Assembly (NCBI RefSeq): GCF_964340395.1
Contig: NC_135562.1
Coordinates: 19,434,626-19,460,625, forward strand
DNA from: Glandiceps talaboti
Taxonomy: Eukaryota; Hemichordata; Enteropneusta; Spengelidae
Reading direction: 5' to 3'
DNA: 26,000 bases
Below are positions 10,150 through 19,641 of this stretch, piece after piece. A model generated the notes under the pieces. It was not told the DNA's origin. It was given only the letters and a program-made list of their open reading frames with translations, and did no database searches. The position numbers and the translations under genes are program-made. How positions within the stretch are numbered: the first letter of the stretch is position 1; the number at the start of each line of letters is the position of its first letter.

Positions 10150-12474
10150 TCTCCATCCATCCATCTATATTACGATTATCACTTGCCTTTGGGTTTATTT
10201 ATAGAAAGGTAAAGTAGAAATAATTAAGAAATTAAAATGGTAAAAATGTTGTCAGACAAAGCTTTAGAAAGATTGGTCTAGAACGAAATTACGATCATAT
10301 ATGTAATTCTCATGAGTCCACCGATCTAATAACACTGGTGTATGAATTTGTAGAATAGAGGTATGGAACCTTTACTAGTTAATCTGTTGTAAATTCATGT
10401 TATGCTGGTAGGGTTTGACCACACGTACGTCAACAAGTACAACATGGATACACTGAAAATAAGTACACAAATTATGATGACACGTAGCTATAGCAGGTTT
10501 TGGTAGTTCTGACTTTGTACAAGCGAATTGAAGTTCATAATTATGACTGCATATAATTCATTGCTTAAAGTTTCTGAATAATTATTTAACGTTTGGTTTT
10601 GAACATAATTCATAATTCTGTCTATTTTGATATAACGAAAATGTAAATCCACAGAAAGACGTCAATCAATTGCAAGTGTAGCTTTATATCATCCGAGTCT
10701 GGAAGAAACAAGACAACAAGGAAGTTTCCCTGAAACAGTCAAGACACTCGCCTGTCAAAGATAATTTTATTTTTTCACTCCGGCTAAGAAACTTTCTCCG
10801 GTGTGACAGGGCGGTGTTTTACCAAATACCCAGGTTCTACTTCTTCCCAAGAAGAGTCCATCCAAGGCGTAGTCAATAACGCCTTACACAATCAAACGAA
10901 ACGACCGTATCTTCCAGAAAGAGGACTACCATATACCTTACTAACTCCGTCAATGACCAAACAAAGAGCCATACAGAGTGTCAAGCTGTAACCCACATAC
11001 CAGTAAAGTGTAACAAACCAAAGAGTATATATATTCACTCACATTCTGTTGCACATTCAGACACATCTTCTCCAAAGATGTCCTAAAATACCGAGATCCA
11101 TACCATTGAAAAATGTTCTCATATGATGACATTTGTTCAATCAAATACGTTTATATCCATTTTATAAAAGTGCCCTCAGCCTATCGTATAACAAGACCCT
11201 TATATATAGGAAGCGTAGTGTAGTAGTCACTGAATCCATGCAGTTGCATGCCTAACTTTTGTACGCGTACTAACTCTATCGTGTGGCTCCAACACTGTAT
11301 ACATAGTCAACATTAATTTACGGCGATGTGCGTTTTGAAGTCGACTGGTACTTGAAAGACTCGTCGTGTAATGTACATGTTTAACAGGAGAGGATGATAT
11401 GCAAGAGCGCCAACTACGACGAATACGGCTTCCTCTGACATGTTATTAGTTATTTTTTTCCCCAGATAGTCATTACAATTAATATAATGGCTAATAGCAG
11501 CGAAGAAAGGAAAGACATTCTTTGTCTTCTTGACCTTCATGCACGTCTGGGTTTTTTTTTCTCCCAGCAATGTCTGTACATATTTCATCAAACTATCACA
11601 GAAGGGGTATTTTGACCAACATTAATTTTATTCGTTTTGGGGCGAAGCAATAGTTTTCAAAAATAAAAACAATTACAATTTAAAAATAAAATAAGCTCCC
11701 GACCTCCCTACCCTTTCTTCTGAGGCCATGTTATGGGAAACACACAATTATTTTTTCTTTCATAAAAGGAATGTTTTTTCTCCATATAATGGTAGCATAT
11801 ATAATTGGTTATTGCATTTTGTGTCTCCATGATACATACAAAGAAGAGAGAGTAAAAGTACTAACACTATTCATAATGGTAACGTTATATTATACGTATC
11901 CACCCGGCCCGTACAAGCATTATTACTATGGCACGTACAGTGCAGTGTTCAGACGAAGCATCAGATCAGCTGAGATAGTTCTTTACCGGAAGTCAGTCTA
12001 AATATATCATAAATATATACAAGTCATAAATATATACAAGTCAAAATACGGTAAAAATAATTTTTTCTATTCCAAAGACGTTGATTGACATTTTGTTTGT
12101 GTCATGACACACTGTGAAGTGTAACGAACACCTCGGAAAAAACCAGGGAGGCAGGCTAAATTATAAAAACAAAGTAAACATATGCTTTGCCACATTTGGC
12201 GCTATCACAAATGAGGCGTTTAACACAGAATGAGTCTGTAAACTATACACCTCGGTCTGAGTCTCCATCAATATCGAAACATGGTGAGTATATAACACGT
12301 TGAATTTTGACAGAAACTGATAATTTCCAAATCTCCTTTTTTTTCTCTTCCACAATTCTCTGCAAAGAAGAAAACACGCAGTATAAAACGTTTTCTGAGG
12401 ACAAGTGAAAATTACGCTCATGGACTATATTATGTTCAGATCTCCCACGTTGCTGACTTCATGTACAGACGCAC
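10150..12474. other. Non-coding stretch, no gene recognised
   Basis: About 2.3 kb of AT-rich sequence. Open frames of 60-92 codons (for example 10803-10991 plus, 11313-11591 minus, 12161-12421 minus) show no family motif, no domain-like composition and no paired splice sites that would make them convincing exons. Confidence 0.5.
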
Positions 12475-12579
12475 GCGGTTAGTCTGCAGCAGACGGTACG
12501 CGGTGTACGGGATGCGATGTTTCCGGACAATTGTCGGAATCGAGTCCCGAATTACTCAGTCTGCAAGCGGGACTAACGC
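12475..12579. mobile_element. Palindromic fold-back element, about 105 bp
   Basis: Starts GCGGTTAGTCTGCAGCAGAC and ends GTCTGCAAGCGGGACTAACGC in inverse. The inner arms (GGGATGCGATGTTTCCGGAC against GTCGGAATCGAGTCCC) meet at ACAATTGT. The whole segment is an imperfect palindrome resembling a small MITE. No target-site duplication was identified. Confidence 0.5.
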
Positions 12580-13727
12580 TATTAAGTATGTTTAGCGAGG
12601 AGTCGTGGTGAAGGGCCAATAATTACGCGATACTGATATTTCCATGGTCTAGTTCCAATGTGACGGTGTTACGATTCACACTACGTTATTTTCGATGATA
12701 ACAACAAGCGTACTATAAATCGTAACGCGGTCGTAATTGTGGGTTTTCACCTAAGCACTTATAGTATACCGACGGTCAACTACGATCCCCTCGTTGATGA
12801 GATATTTATATGCAAATACGGACGTTAACCTGAATGAACACGACCTAAACAACAATACAGACTCATTAGTCTTTTGACAATATTTAACGTCATTGAAACC
12901 ATCTGTAATTCTATATGCAAATTGATTCCACCAATCAAAAATTGGTAATTGTTCAGGCACTGCAGCAGTAGCTGGCGGTTTTAGAAACGGGTGTTCTCTC
13001 AACTTGAGAACATTTTAGCGTCATTGGCTAACGTTGGAAGACTCTGGCATGCAAATTATAATGAGATGTCCATTGAAATATTGAAGTATCAGGTTAAATC
13101 ATCCTTAACGGAAGACAAACTTTGCACTGTATCTAGACAAAGAGTAGAAATGTGTTGATTGGGAAGGGCGTTTAGAGACTTCTCTCTAAGATTTAATATT
13201 TTACTGACCTAATAATTACAAAGTACGAACCATGAAAAATAAAAGGTCGAAATATTCACGGAAATAAACCGTTAATCCTCATTCGACATGCGTTCGTTGG
13301 TTGTCTAGCTTGGTTGCTTTCAAAGTGAAAGTAAAGAAAGGTAATGGTGCTACTTCTGTTTTAATTCCATGGATTTGACAAGACATTTTTTGTGGCAATC
13401 TTTATTTATCAGAGGTGAAACTCGAGAGTAAAAGTAATAAAACATAGTTATACATGTACTTGGAATTCAAATAGCTCTGGTGATTCTCCTCAGAACGTAG
13501 TCGAGCAGCACAGTTACGCTACAATATCGTACTATACTCTTTGTCATGTTAATTTCCATAAGTTGACTTTCGTCGAAGACGTTAACTATTGTCAATGAAT
13601 TACTTAGTGGGTTATCACCTTTAGAAGCACTAATTTAGTCAGGAGCACACTAGAACAATCAGCTGAGTAAAATTTCACTGGTGACAATTTCCTCATGCCA
13701 ATTCCTCTCCGTGTGGGCAAATTTTGA
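12580..13727. other. Non-coding stretch, no gene recognised
   Basis: About 1.15 kb. The 83-codon minus frame at 12751-13002 has no recognisable domain. Nothing else can be supported. Confidence 0.5.
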
Positions 13728-13920
13728 TGAGATTTTGGTCATCCTCGGCCCCAGTCTATATATGCAATTGTCATGGGGGTCATGTTTTACAAAATGGGAC
13801 AAAGGGGAGGGTCACTTTTTACAAATGGAGAATGGGGGGGATCGAGGGTCATGTTTTTCTTAACAGACCATGTGTGATTTCCTCCAGCCCTCCCCCTTGT
13901 AAATACTGAAGGCTCCCTTA
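13728..13920. repeat. Probable dispersed-repeat fragment with internal GGGTCA...TTTTACAAA units
   Basis: Three diverged direct units carrying GGGTCATG or GGGTCAC followed by TTTTTACAAA or TTTTTCTT (near 13776, 13808 and 13846) are followed by a polypyrimidine segment (CCTCCAGCCCTCCCCC) and TGTAAATACTGAAGGCTCCC. The style is that of an old interspersed repeat. The family was not identified. Confidence 0.35.
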
Positions 13921-14255
13921 GTTGATTAGCAATTGATAACTTCATAGACCAAAGCTCATCCATGATATCATTAATAGTGTAGTGTAGTGAAATTAGGGCA
14001 GCAGCGCCTCAACCGTGGCTCTGAGCCGTATATAAATAGGCTGAGCTAGGGGGTCCGATGAAGCCGTTTTGAAGAGTAATTGCCAGTGTGAGTACATAAC
14101 AGCGTCTTGGGAGAAGAATTCTGAGATTCCGAAACCAATCCCGTGACTTCAGCAGCCGATTCAGGGACAACAGAGAAAATATCCTGGGACACAAGAGACA
14201 TTTCCTTTGAAGCTCGACATTGCAGTCACCTGAAGACTTCAATTATATTTAGGTA

Positions 14256-14699
14256 TTACACGCTTTTATAGTAGCCCGTGTCCTTATCGAGCGGTTTCGA
14301 AGTTCTCGGACGCTGGTAGTTAGTGTCAGTAATTCTAGATTGTTTTGATTTATACTGATTTGGGCCTGGGTTGGTTCTTATATCACCACTTAGAAATATA
14401 AGTTTTTGAGGACAGTTCGGGTTCATAGCGTGAGAACAAAAACGCTTCATCTCATCACATTCATAATGCCCGATCCAAGTCCCAGATTTTCCACCTGTAA
14501 CACCTGTTGCTTCACTATTAGCCAAGCTGAATACAGTGTCTTTGTCCAACAGAGTTTTAGTAGAAACCTTTCCTCTCGGTCCAAAACAAGGCAAATACGT
14601 AGACAGATTTATATATTTTCGTATATTGTCACAAGGAAGGTTGAAGAACACACAACCAAAATGACGGTTAATAAATAAATGTAGATAACCAAGGACCAT
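14256..14699 (-). pseudogene. Orphan ORF with 2A-like motif, probable N-terminal remnant of a non-LTR retrotransposon
   Basis: A 147-codon frame starting at a real ATG in CCATGG context. Near residues 103-113 (14362-14394) it contains LSGDIRTNPGP, preceded by the hydrophobic KLIFL. This matches the 2A-type ribosome-skipping motif (D-V/I-E-x-N-P-G-P), except that the Glu is Arg. Such motifs, with a hydrophobic run before them, are known at the N-termini of CR1/L2-type and sea-urchin non-LTR retrotransposon proteins, just ahead of the APE endonuclease. Here no endonuclease follows: the frame ends 39 codons later and the next minus-strand sequence shows no recognisable motif. It is therefore probably a truncated transposon copy. 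Whether the full ORF is expressed, or the motif still works with Arg, cannot be seen. A chance occurrence is unlikely given the flanking context. Confidence 0.5.
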
Positions 14700-15739
14700 G
14701 GCTTCCGTCCATTCAACTTCCGTCCATTCAACTATTCAGACTGTAGGACCACAACTTTCCAGGCAATTAGCTGTGAAAATCAACCAATACGGCAATGCCA
14801 GACAATAAGAGCAACTCCCATCGTTTATATTATCACTATTGGAACAATACGACTTTAAAAGGCAGCATAAAATATCGTTTGAGAACAGAATATTTAAAAA
14901 TTATCAAACCCTCTGTTCAGTCGTGCTATAACACATAACAGTTTCTTGTACAATACAGTAATATAATTTATTTTTGTTTTTTTCTTAGCTTTTTGATTTA
15001 TCAGTGCTAAACGAGGCTGTTTCGGCTTTAACAAGCGCACATAGGCGTGACCTGCTTGAATTGGCAACAATGATGGCGAAGATTTCAAGTTGACAAGACA
15101 AACCGCCGCGGCATATCGCAACCTTTTGATGTGGCAGCATGGATGCGGGTGATAGAAGGATCATTCTAAGTTGTTGTGTATGGAAGATCCGTGACAGATA
15201 TCCAGATCCATTTGGGCAGTATATTGGCTTTCAGCCATCAAGACTTGATTAGAAAAACTTCTTTTAGTTTTAAATGTCATTTTATACAACCCAGAAGGTT
15301 CAATCAAGATTTGGCTTTACTAGAGACAATCGCAAAATGTCGGACAAGCTCATTAAACGAACTTCGTTGAGACAAAACCACCTCTCTCCTGACGGATGTT
15401 CACAAGTGACCATGGTGAAAATTGTAGCAGTCACACCACTACAATCAATGCAATGTAAAAACGTTAGTAAACACACTACAATACTACTGGAAACCCAGCA
15501 CTGTATATCACATTAGAAGTAAATTTTCAAGTAAAGTAATCAACTTATGAACATCTGAGTAGTAAATACCTAATTTGTTAGCATGGAAGGCGTGAAAGTT
15601 TTTGAAATTTGGTTAGAAGTGTGAAAATGAAGTTCAACAATAACCATGGTGCCAGACCCCTCTCCCCTTAAATGAACAAAGTTCGTTTGTTGAGTTTGTG
15701 TGACATTGTGCAATTGTACCTAAATAAGATTGACACAAA
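14700..15739. other. Mostly non-coding; contains one arm of an inverted dispersed repeat
   Basis: No supported gene. A segment at 15320-15362 (ACAATCGCAAAATGTCGGAC then AACGAACTTCGTT) is present again in inverse orientation at about 15677-15716, as an imperfect match of about 44 bp. This suggests two opposed copies of the same short repeat family. The minus frame at 15634-15906 runs across this repeat into the duplicated block and has no recognisable domain. Confidence 0.4.
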
Positions 15740-16128
15740 CTAAGATTATTGTTGCGACATGTTGGCTTTTCTTTGCATGTGGGTTTAATTTTTCTGACAG
15801 TATGGTGGAACTTCCGATGACATCCACGATATTGACTTCCAAAACTTACACTTACTGGATTACTGGGTGATTTTATCAACACTGCATAGGCACCACTATT
15901 ACCCATTTGTGTAATGTATCATGTGTTCAGTCACACTCGCACACATTATCCGGAGAATCAGTGACTTAGATCAACTCCGGAGGGAATTTGTGTGTGTGGA
16001 TGGACAACAAGTGTCAATAGTGTTTGCCCATTTTTGTAAGTCTGAAGCCTCGAAGCATTAAAACATACATAGACCCTACGTGTATTTGTGCCAGTATACA
16101 GTCCCCTACTTTGTAAGAATGCACAATG

Positions 16129-16320
16129 TCATTCTCTCACAGATAATAATTTCTCCTCATTATCTTTTGACTTCTTCTCAATTTGTGTCTGGCTATTCCA
16201 TGAGTTGATGTGGTTGCTTTTTCCCCGGCTAGTTACTATCGTCCATGCAAAATTGTTGTTCATCACCACATAGAAGAGAGTCTTTATCAAATTGAACAAT
16301 TCATAACAGCACATATACAC
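16129..16320 (-). other. Conserved 63-codon frame shared by both duplicate copies, function unknown
   Basis: The minus frame reads ...FYVVMNNNFAWTIVTSRGKS... and is preserved in copy B at 17809-17997 with few changes. The plus strand is also open here in both copies (16088-16273 and 17768-17953). Conservation between young duplicates is expected and does not prove coding. No domain was recognised. Confidence 0.2.
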
Positions 16321-16643
16321 ATATCATGTAATGGAGATAGAAAGATTTGATAAGTGACGTTTAATTAGTAAAATGGTCATAAATACAGAGTAAAATGAAT
16401 GCTTCAACGAAATAAAACTGCAATGAAATAAAACTGTACAGTTAAACTTCAACGAAATAAAACGACAAAAAAATAAAACTTCAACAAAATATAACTACTG
16501 TAACAAAAAAATAAAACTTCAACGAAATATAACTACTGTAACAAAAAAATAAAACTTCAACGAAATATAACTACATGCATGTAGGGTGCGGCAATTGCAT
16601 ACTTGTTGAAATAAAACACTTCTCTTCCTCTACTGAATATTTA

Positions 16644-17386
16644 TCAGGTGTAATAATTGACAGATATTGAATTAAGTACTATTATTCGATTACATTCCCG
16701 AATGAGATTCCACAAAATAACATGAGAAATTCTGAATGATGAATTCCGGTGGTGAAATGACATAGAAATGTTATAAATGTAACTTAGTTCGGCTGTTCCG
16801 TCGATAGTAATCGTTGGTGGGCATGCCACAAGTAGCCGTACTTGCCATTTTGGCATTATTATTGCGTCAATCACTGCTGATTGCTGATGTTTAGTAATCA
16901 TACAGGTTGGGTACTGGAGATTCGCCTGATCGATCAGTGCCATGATGATATCAGGATTCAGCTTTCTTTTGTCGACAATCACGGTTTTGCACTGTCTTGA
17001 TTGCCCCCCCCCCCCAATAAAATGTGATTCAACTATTTCTTCTTTGGTAAACACGACGTCCATCATTTTCAAAATCAGTTTCTGACCACTGTTTGATTTT
17101 CTGCAGCACTCTCTGTATTGGTCAATCGTATTCTTTACCTCACTATCATGATTTCCAATCACGACATTGTTCCCTGTTATCGCTGCAAACTCCGGTACTG
17201 GTTTCAACTGAACGAACTCTCTTATTGTGTTGGGGTCATCAAGTATGGCTGGATCGATGACAGGTGTAGCGAGTGGGAGAGGTTGGGCGAAATTATCACC
17301 TGCCTTCTTCATTCACATATACCGCTGCATTGCTTCCATGCCATTTTTCATATCTACCAGCATGTGGTACATACGTATTATGACTT
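16644..17386 (-). pseudogene. BEN-domain-like exon, copy A (nonsense mutation near the start)
   Basis: The main frame is 16644-17312 (222 codons). Residues about 75-153 resemble a BEN domain (DNA- or protein-binding helical module found in chromatin regulators): KLILKMMDVVFTKEEIVES, a G-rich turn (HFIGGGG), a VDKRKLNPDIIMALIDQ helix, then QYP and AVIDAI. Upstream in the same frame, 17386-17313 encodes a heptad-like segment (MYHMLVDMKNGMEAMQRYM) that ends in TGA directly before the ATG of the frame. In copy B this codon is GGA. A plausible exon runs from an acceptor CATACAG (before 17386) to a donor GCAA/GTACGG (after 16842), so the 3' part of the frame may be intron. A run of C on the plus strand (16984-17014 area) encodes the glycines. 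Family assignment is by pattern recognition only. The nonsense codon argues for a pseudogene, unless a start at the following ATG is used. Confidence 0.55.
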
Positions 17387-17417
17387 CTGTATGTATGGGA
17401 TAGGCCCAGATCGGTAA

Positions 17418-19062
17418 CTAAGATTATTGTTGCGACATGTTGGCTTTTCTTTGCATGTGGGTTTAATTTTTCTGGTGGAACTTCCGATGACACCCACGAT
17501 CTTGACTTCCAAAACTTACACTTACTGGATTACAGGGTGATTTTATCAACACTGCATAGGCACCACTATTACCCATTTGTGTAATCTACCGTGTGTTCAG
17601 TCACACTCACACACATTATCCGGAGAATCAGTGACTTAGATCAACTTCGGAGGGAATTTGTGTGTGTGAATGGGCAACAAGTGCTATTAGTTATATTATA
17701 GTGTTTGCCCATCTTTGTAAGCTGAAACCTCGAAGCATTAAAACATACATAGACCCTACGTGTATTTGTGTCAGTATACAGTCCCCTACTTTGTAAAAAT
17801 GCACAATGTCATTCTCTCACAGATAATAATTTCTCTTCATTATCTTTTGACTTATTCTCAATTTGTGTCTGGCTATTCCATGAGTTGATGTGGTTGCTTT
17901 TTCCCCGGCTAGTTACTATCGTCCATGCAAAATTGTTGTTCATCACCACATAGAAGAGAGTCTTTATCAAATTGAACAATTCACAACACATACACACATC
18001 ATGTATTAATGGAGATAGAATGATTTGATAGAATTTATGTGACGTTTAATTAGTGAAAGTCATAAATACAGAGTAAAATGAATGCTTCAACGAAATAAAA
18101 CTGCAATGAAATAAAACTGTACAGTGAAGTTAAACTTCAACGAAATAAAACGACAAAAAAATAAAACTTCAACAAAATATAACTACTGTAACAAAAAAAT
18201 AAAACTTCAACGAAATATAACTACATGCATGTAGGGTACGGCAATTGCATACTTGTTAAAATAAAACACTTCTCTTCATCTACTGAATATTTATCAGGTG
18301 TAATAATTGACAGATATTGATGTAAGTAATATTATTCGATTACATTCCCAAATGAGATTCTACAAAATAACACTAGCAAAATCTGAATGATGAATTCCGG
18401 TGGTGAAATGACATAGAAATGTTATAAATGTAACTTAGTTCGGATGTTCCGTCGATAGTAATCGTTGGTGGGCATGCCACAAGTAGCCGTACCGTACTTG
18501 CCATTTTGGCATTATTGCGTCAATCACGGCTGATTGCTGGTGTTTAGTAATCATACAGTTTGGGTACTGGAGATTCACCTGATCGATCAGTGCCATGATG
18601 ATATCAGGATTCAGCTTTCTTTTGTCGACAATCAAGGTTTTGCACTGTCTTGATTGCCCCCCCCCCCAATAAAATTTGATTCAACCATTTCTTCTTTGGT
18701 AAACACGACGTCAATCATTTTCAAAATCAGTTTCTGACCACTGTTGATTTTCTGCAGCACTCTCTCTATTGGTCAATCATCTTCTTTACCCCACTATCAT
18801 GATTTCCAATCTCGACATTGTTCCCTGTTATCGCTGCAAACTCCGGTACTGGTTTCAACTGAACGAACTTCTTATTGTGTTGGGGTCAGCAGGTATGGCT
18901 GTATCGATGGCAGGTGTGCCGAGTGGGAGAGGTTGGGCGAGATATCACCTGCCTTCTTCATTCCCATATACCGTTGCATTGCTTCCATGTCATTTTTCAT
19001 ATCTACCAGCATGTGGTACATACGTATTATGACTTCTGTATGGGATAGGCCCAGATCGGTAA
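17418..19062. repeat. Tandem segmental duplication, copy B (1,645 bp)
   Basis: Direct repeat of 15740-17417 with the same order of landmarks: the conserved 200-bp block at 17768-18000, the AAATAAAACTTCAACG-rich minisatellite (18075-18225, one unit fewer), and the BEN-like exon on the minus strand. Copy B has an extra insertion near 17685-17700 and lacks 8 bases present in copy A near 15800. Confidence 0.92.
18435..19050 (-). pseudogene. BEN-domain-like exon, copy B (frameshifted)
   Basis: Second copy of the BEN-like exon. The N-terminal helix is intact (RMYHMLVDMKNDMEAMQRYM) and reads through to GMKKAGD where copy A has a stop. One base is then missing relative to copy A near 18942, throwing the frame off. 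A further two-base deletion occurs near 18868 (NTIREFVQL region of A) and another single-base loss near 18744. The C-terminal half is open again at 18435-18635, starting within KTVIVDKRKLNP. A 3-bp loss (one ATA) and a 5-bp insertion (GTACG, near 18490) change the end. With several frameshifts this copy cannot encode the full domain as one exon. Confidence 0.55.
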
Positions 19063-19184
19063 TTAAATGCCTTGTATTCTGGCAGCACAAAGGAAGCCAG
19101 ATTGTCGAATAGCATTGTATCACAACTATAGAATGTTTAGCACAACTGAACTGCTTGGGTTCAGTAGTGCAATAGGCATTGCAA

Positions 19185-19315
19185 AAGTCTGTCTGTGTGC
19201 GCGCGCAAACAATGTAAAGTCAAAAACAGCTGGACCGATTGCCATGATATTTGGTGGGTATATTACCTTGGGTGTCTACTTAGGAAATTGTTCAAATCAA
19301 AATGATCTTACCACC
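19185..19315 (+). repeat. Interspersed repeat, left part, split by the LTR element
   Basis: A G/C-T simple stretch (TGTCTGTGTGCGCGCGC) leads into AATGTAAAGTCAAAAACAGC, GGACCGATTGCCATGATATT and TGTTCAAATCAAAATGATC, a composition typical of a dispersed repeat. It stops at the target duplication CCACC (19311-19315) and resumes after the LTR element at 24449. Family not identified. Confidence 0.45.
19311..19315. other. Target-site duplication of the LTR element, left copy
   Basis: CCACC directly before the TGTAATG end of the left LTR, matched by CCACC at 24449-24453 directly after CATTACA of the right LTR. Five bases is the usual duplication length for Ty3/gypsy integrases. Confidence 0.9.
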
Positions 19316-19456
19316 TGTAATGTTATGCGTTGATATTCTACATCAAAGACACACATCAAGTTCAACTCAACTCGTGGTTTATTAACTTGAACAAAAGAGG
19401 AAGCGGAAGTGATACAATAGGTTGGGGGCGTCCTTCAACTAGCACATATCATTACA
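19316..19456 (-). repeat. 3' LTR
   Basis: 141 bp, beginning TGTAATG and ending CATTACA. Base-for-base identical to 24308-24448 by eye. On the minus strand it carries the polyadenylation signal AATAAA (fwd TTTATT, 19378-19383). It has no obvious TATA box. Confidence 0.95.
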
Positions 19457-19468
19457 TCCCCCTTCTTT
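19457..19468 (-). other. Polypurine tract (plus-strand primer site) of the LTR element
   Basis: On the minus strand AAAGAAGGGGGA lies immediately before the 3' LTR. A purine run abutting the 3' LTR is where plus-strand DNA synthesis is primed. Confidence 0.85.
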
Positions 19469-19641
19469 ACAAACAAAAGAGAAGCAGGCGTTGCTAAGTC
19501 ACGAATAACATAATGTCATGCAAACACTAAATACTTGTAGAGTTCCGTAAAGTTCACAGCAAATAAGAGTTTATTATTTTACTGTTTTGAGTAAACACGT
19601 TCTAAATAGTCTGCATAACATTTGTGTTCTTTTAACATGTT

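Larger units (their letters stand above)
15740..17417. repeat. Tandem segmental duplication, copy A (1,678 bp)
   Basis: Begins CTAAGATTATTGTTGCGAC and ends CCCAGATCGGTAA; the following block 17418-19062 repeats it directly. By eye the copies differ by a few percent plus several small indels. Copy A carries one more unit of a minisatellite of about 39 bp (ACTACTGTAACAAAAAAATA..., 16490-16575) than copy B. Ends share only AA at the junction, so this looks like a plain tandem duplication rather than two transposon insertions. Confidence 0.92.

Noticed and set aside
9526-10217. Overlapping frames of up to 228 codons on both strands
   Set aside because: They exist only because the 4-bp TGTA period lacks stops.
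12751-13002. 83-codon minus frame
   Set aside because: No family motif or splice context; length is within chance for AT-rich sequence.
19457-19641. Envelope gene after pol
   Set aside because: Only 185 bases lie between the pol stop and the 3' LTR, with no open frame of use.
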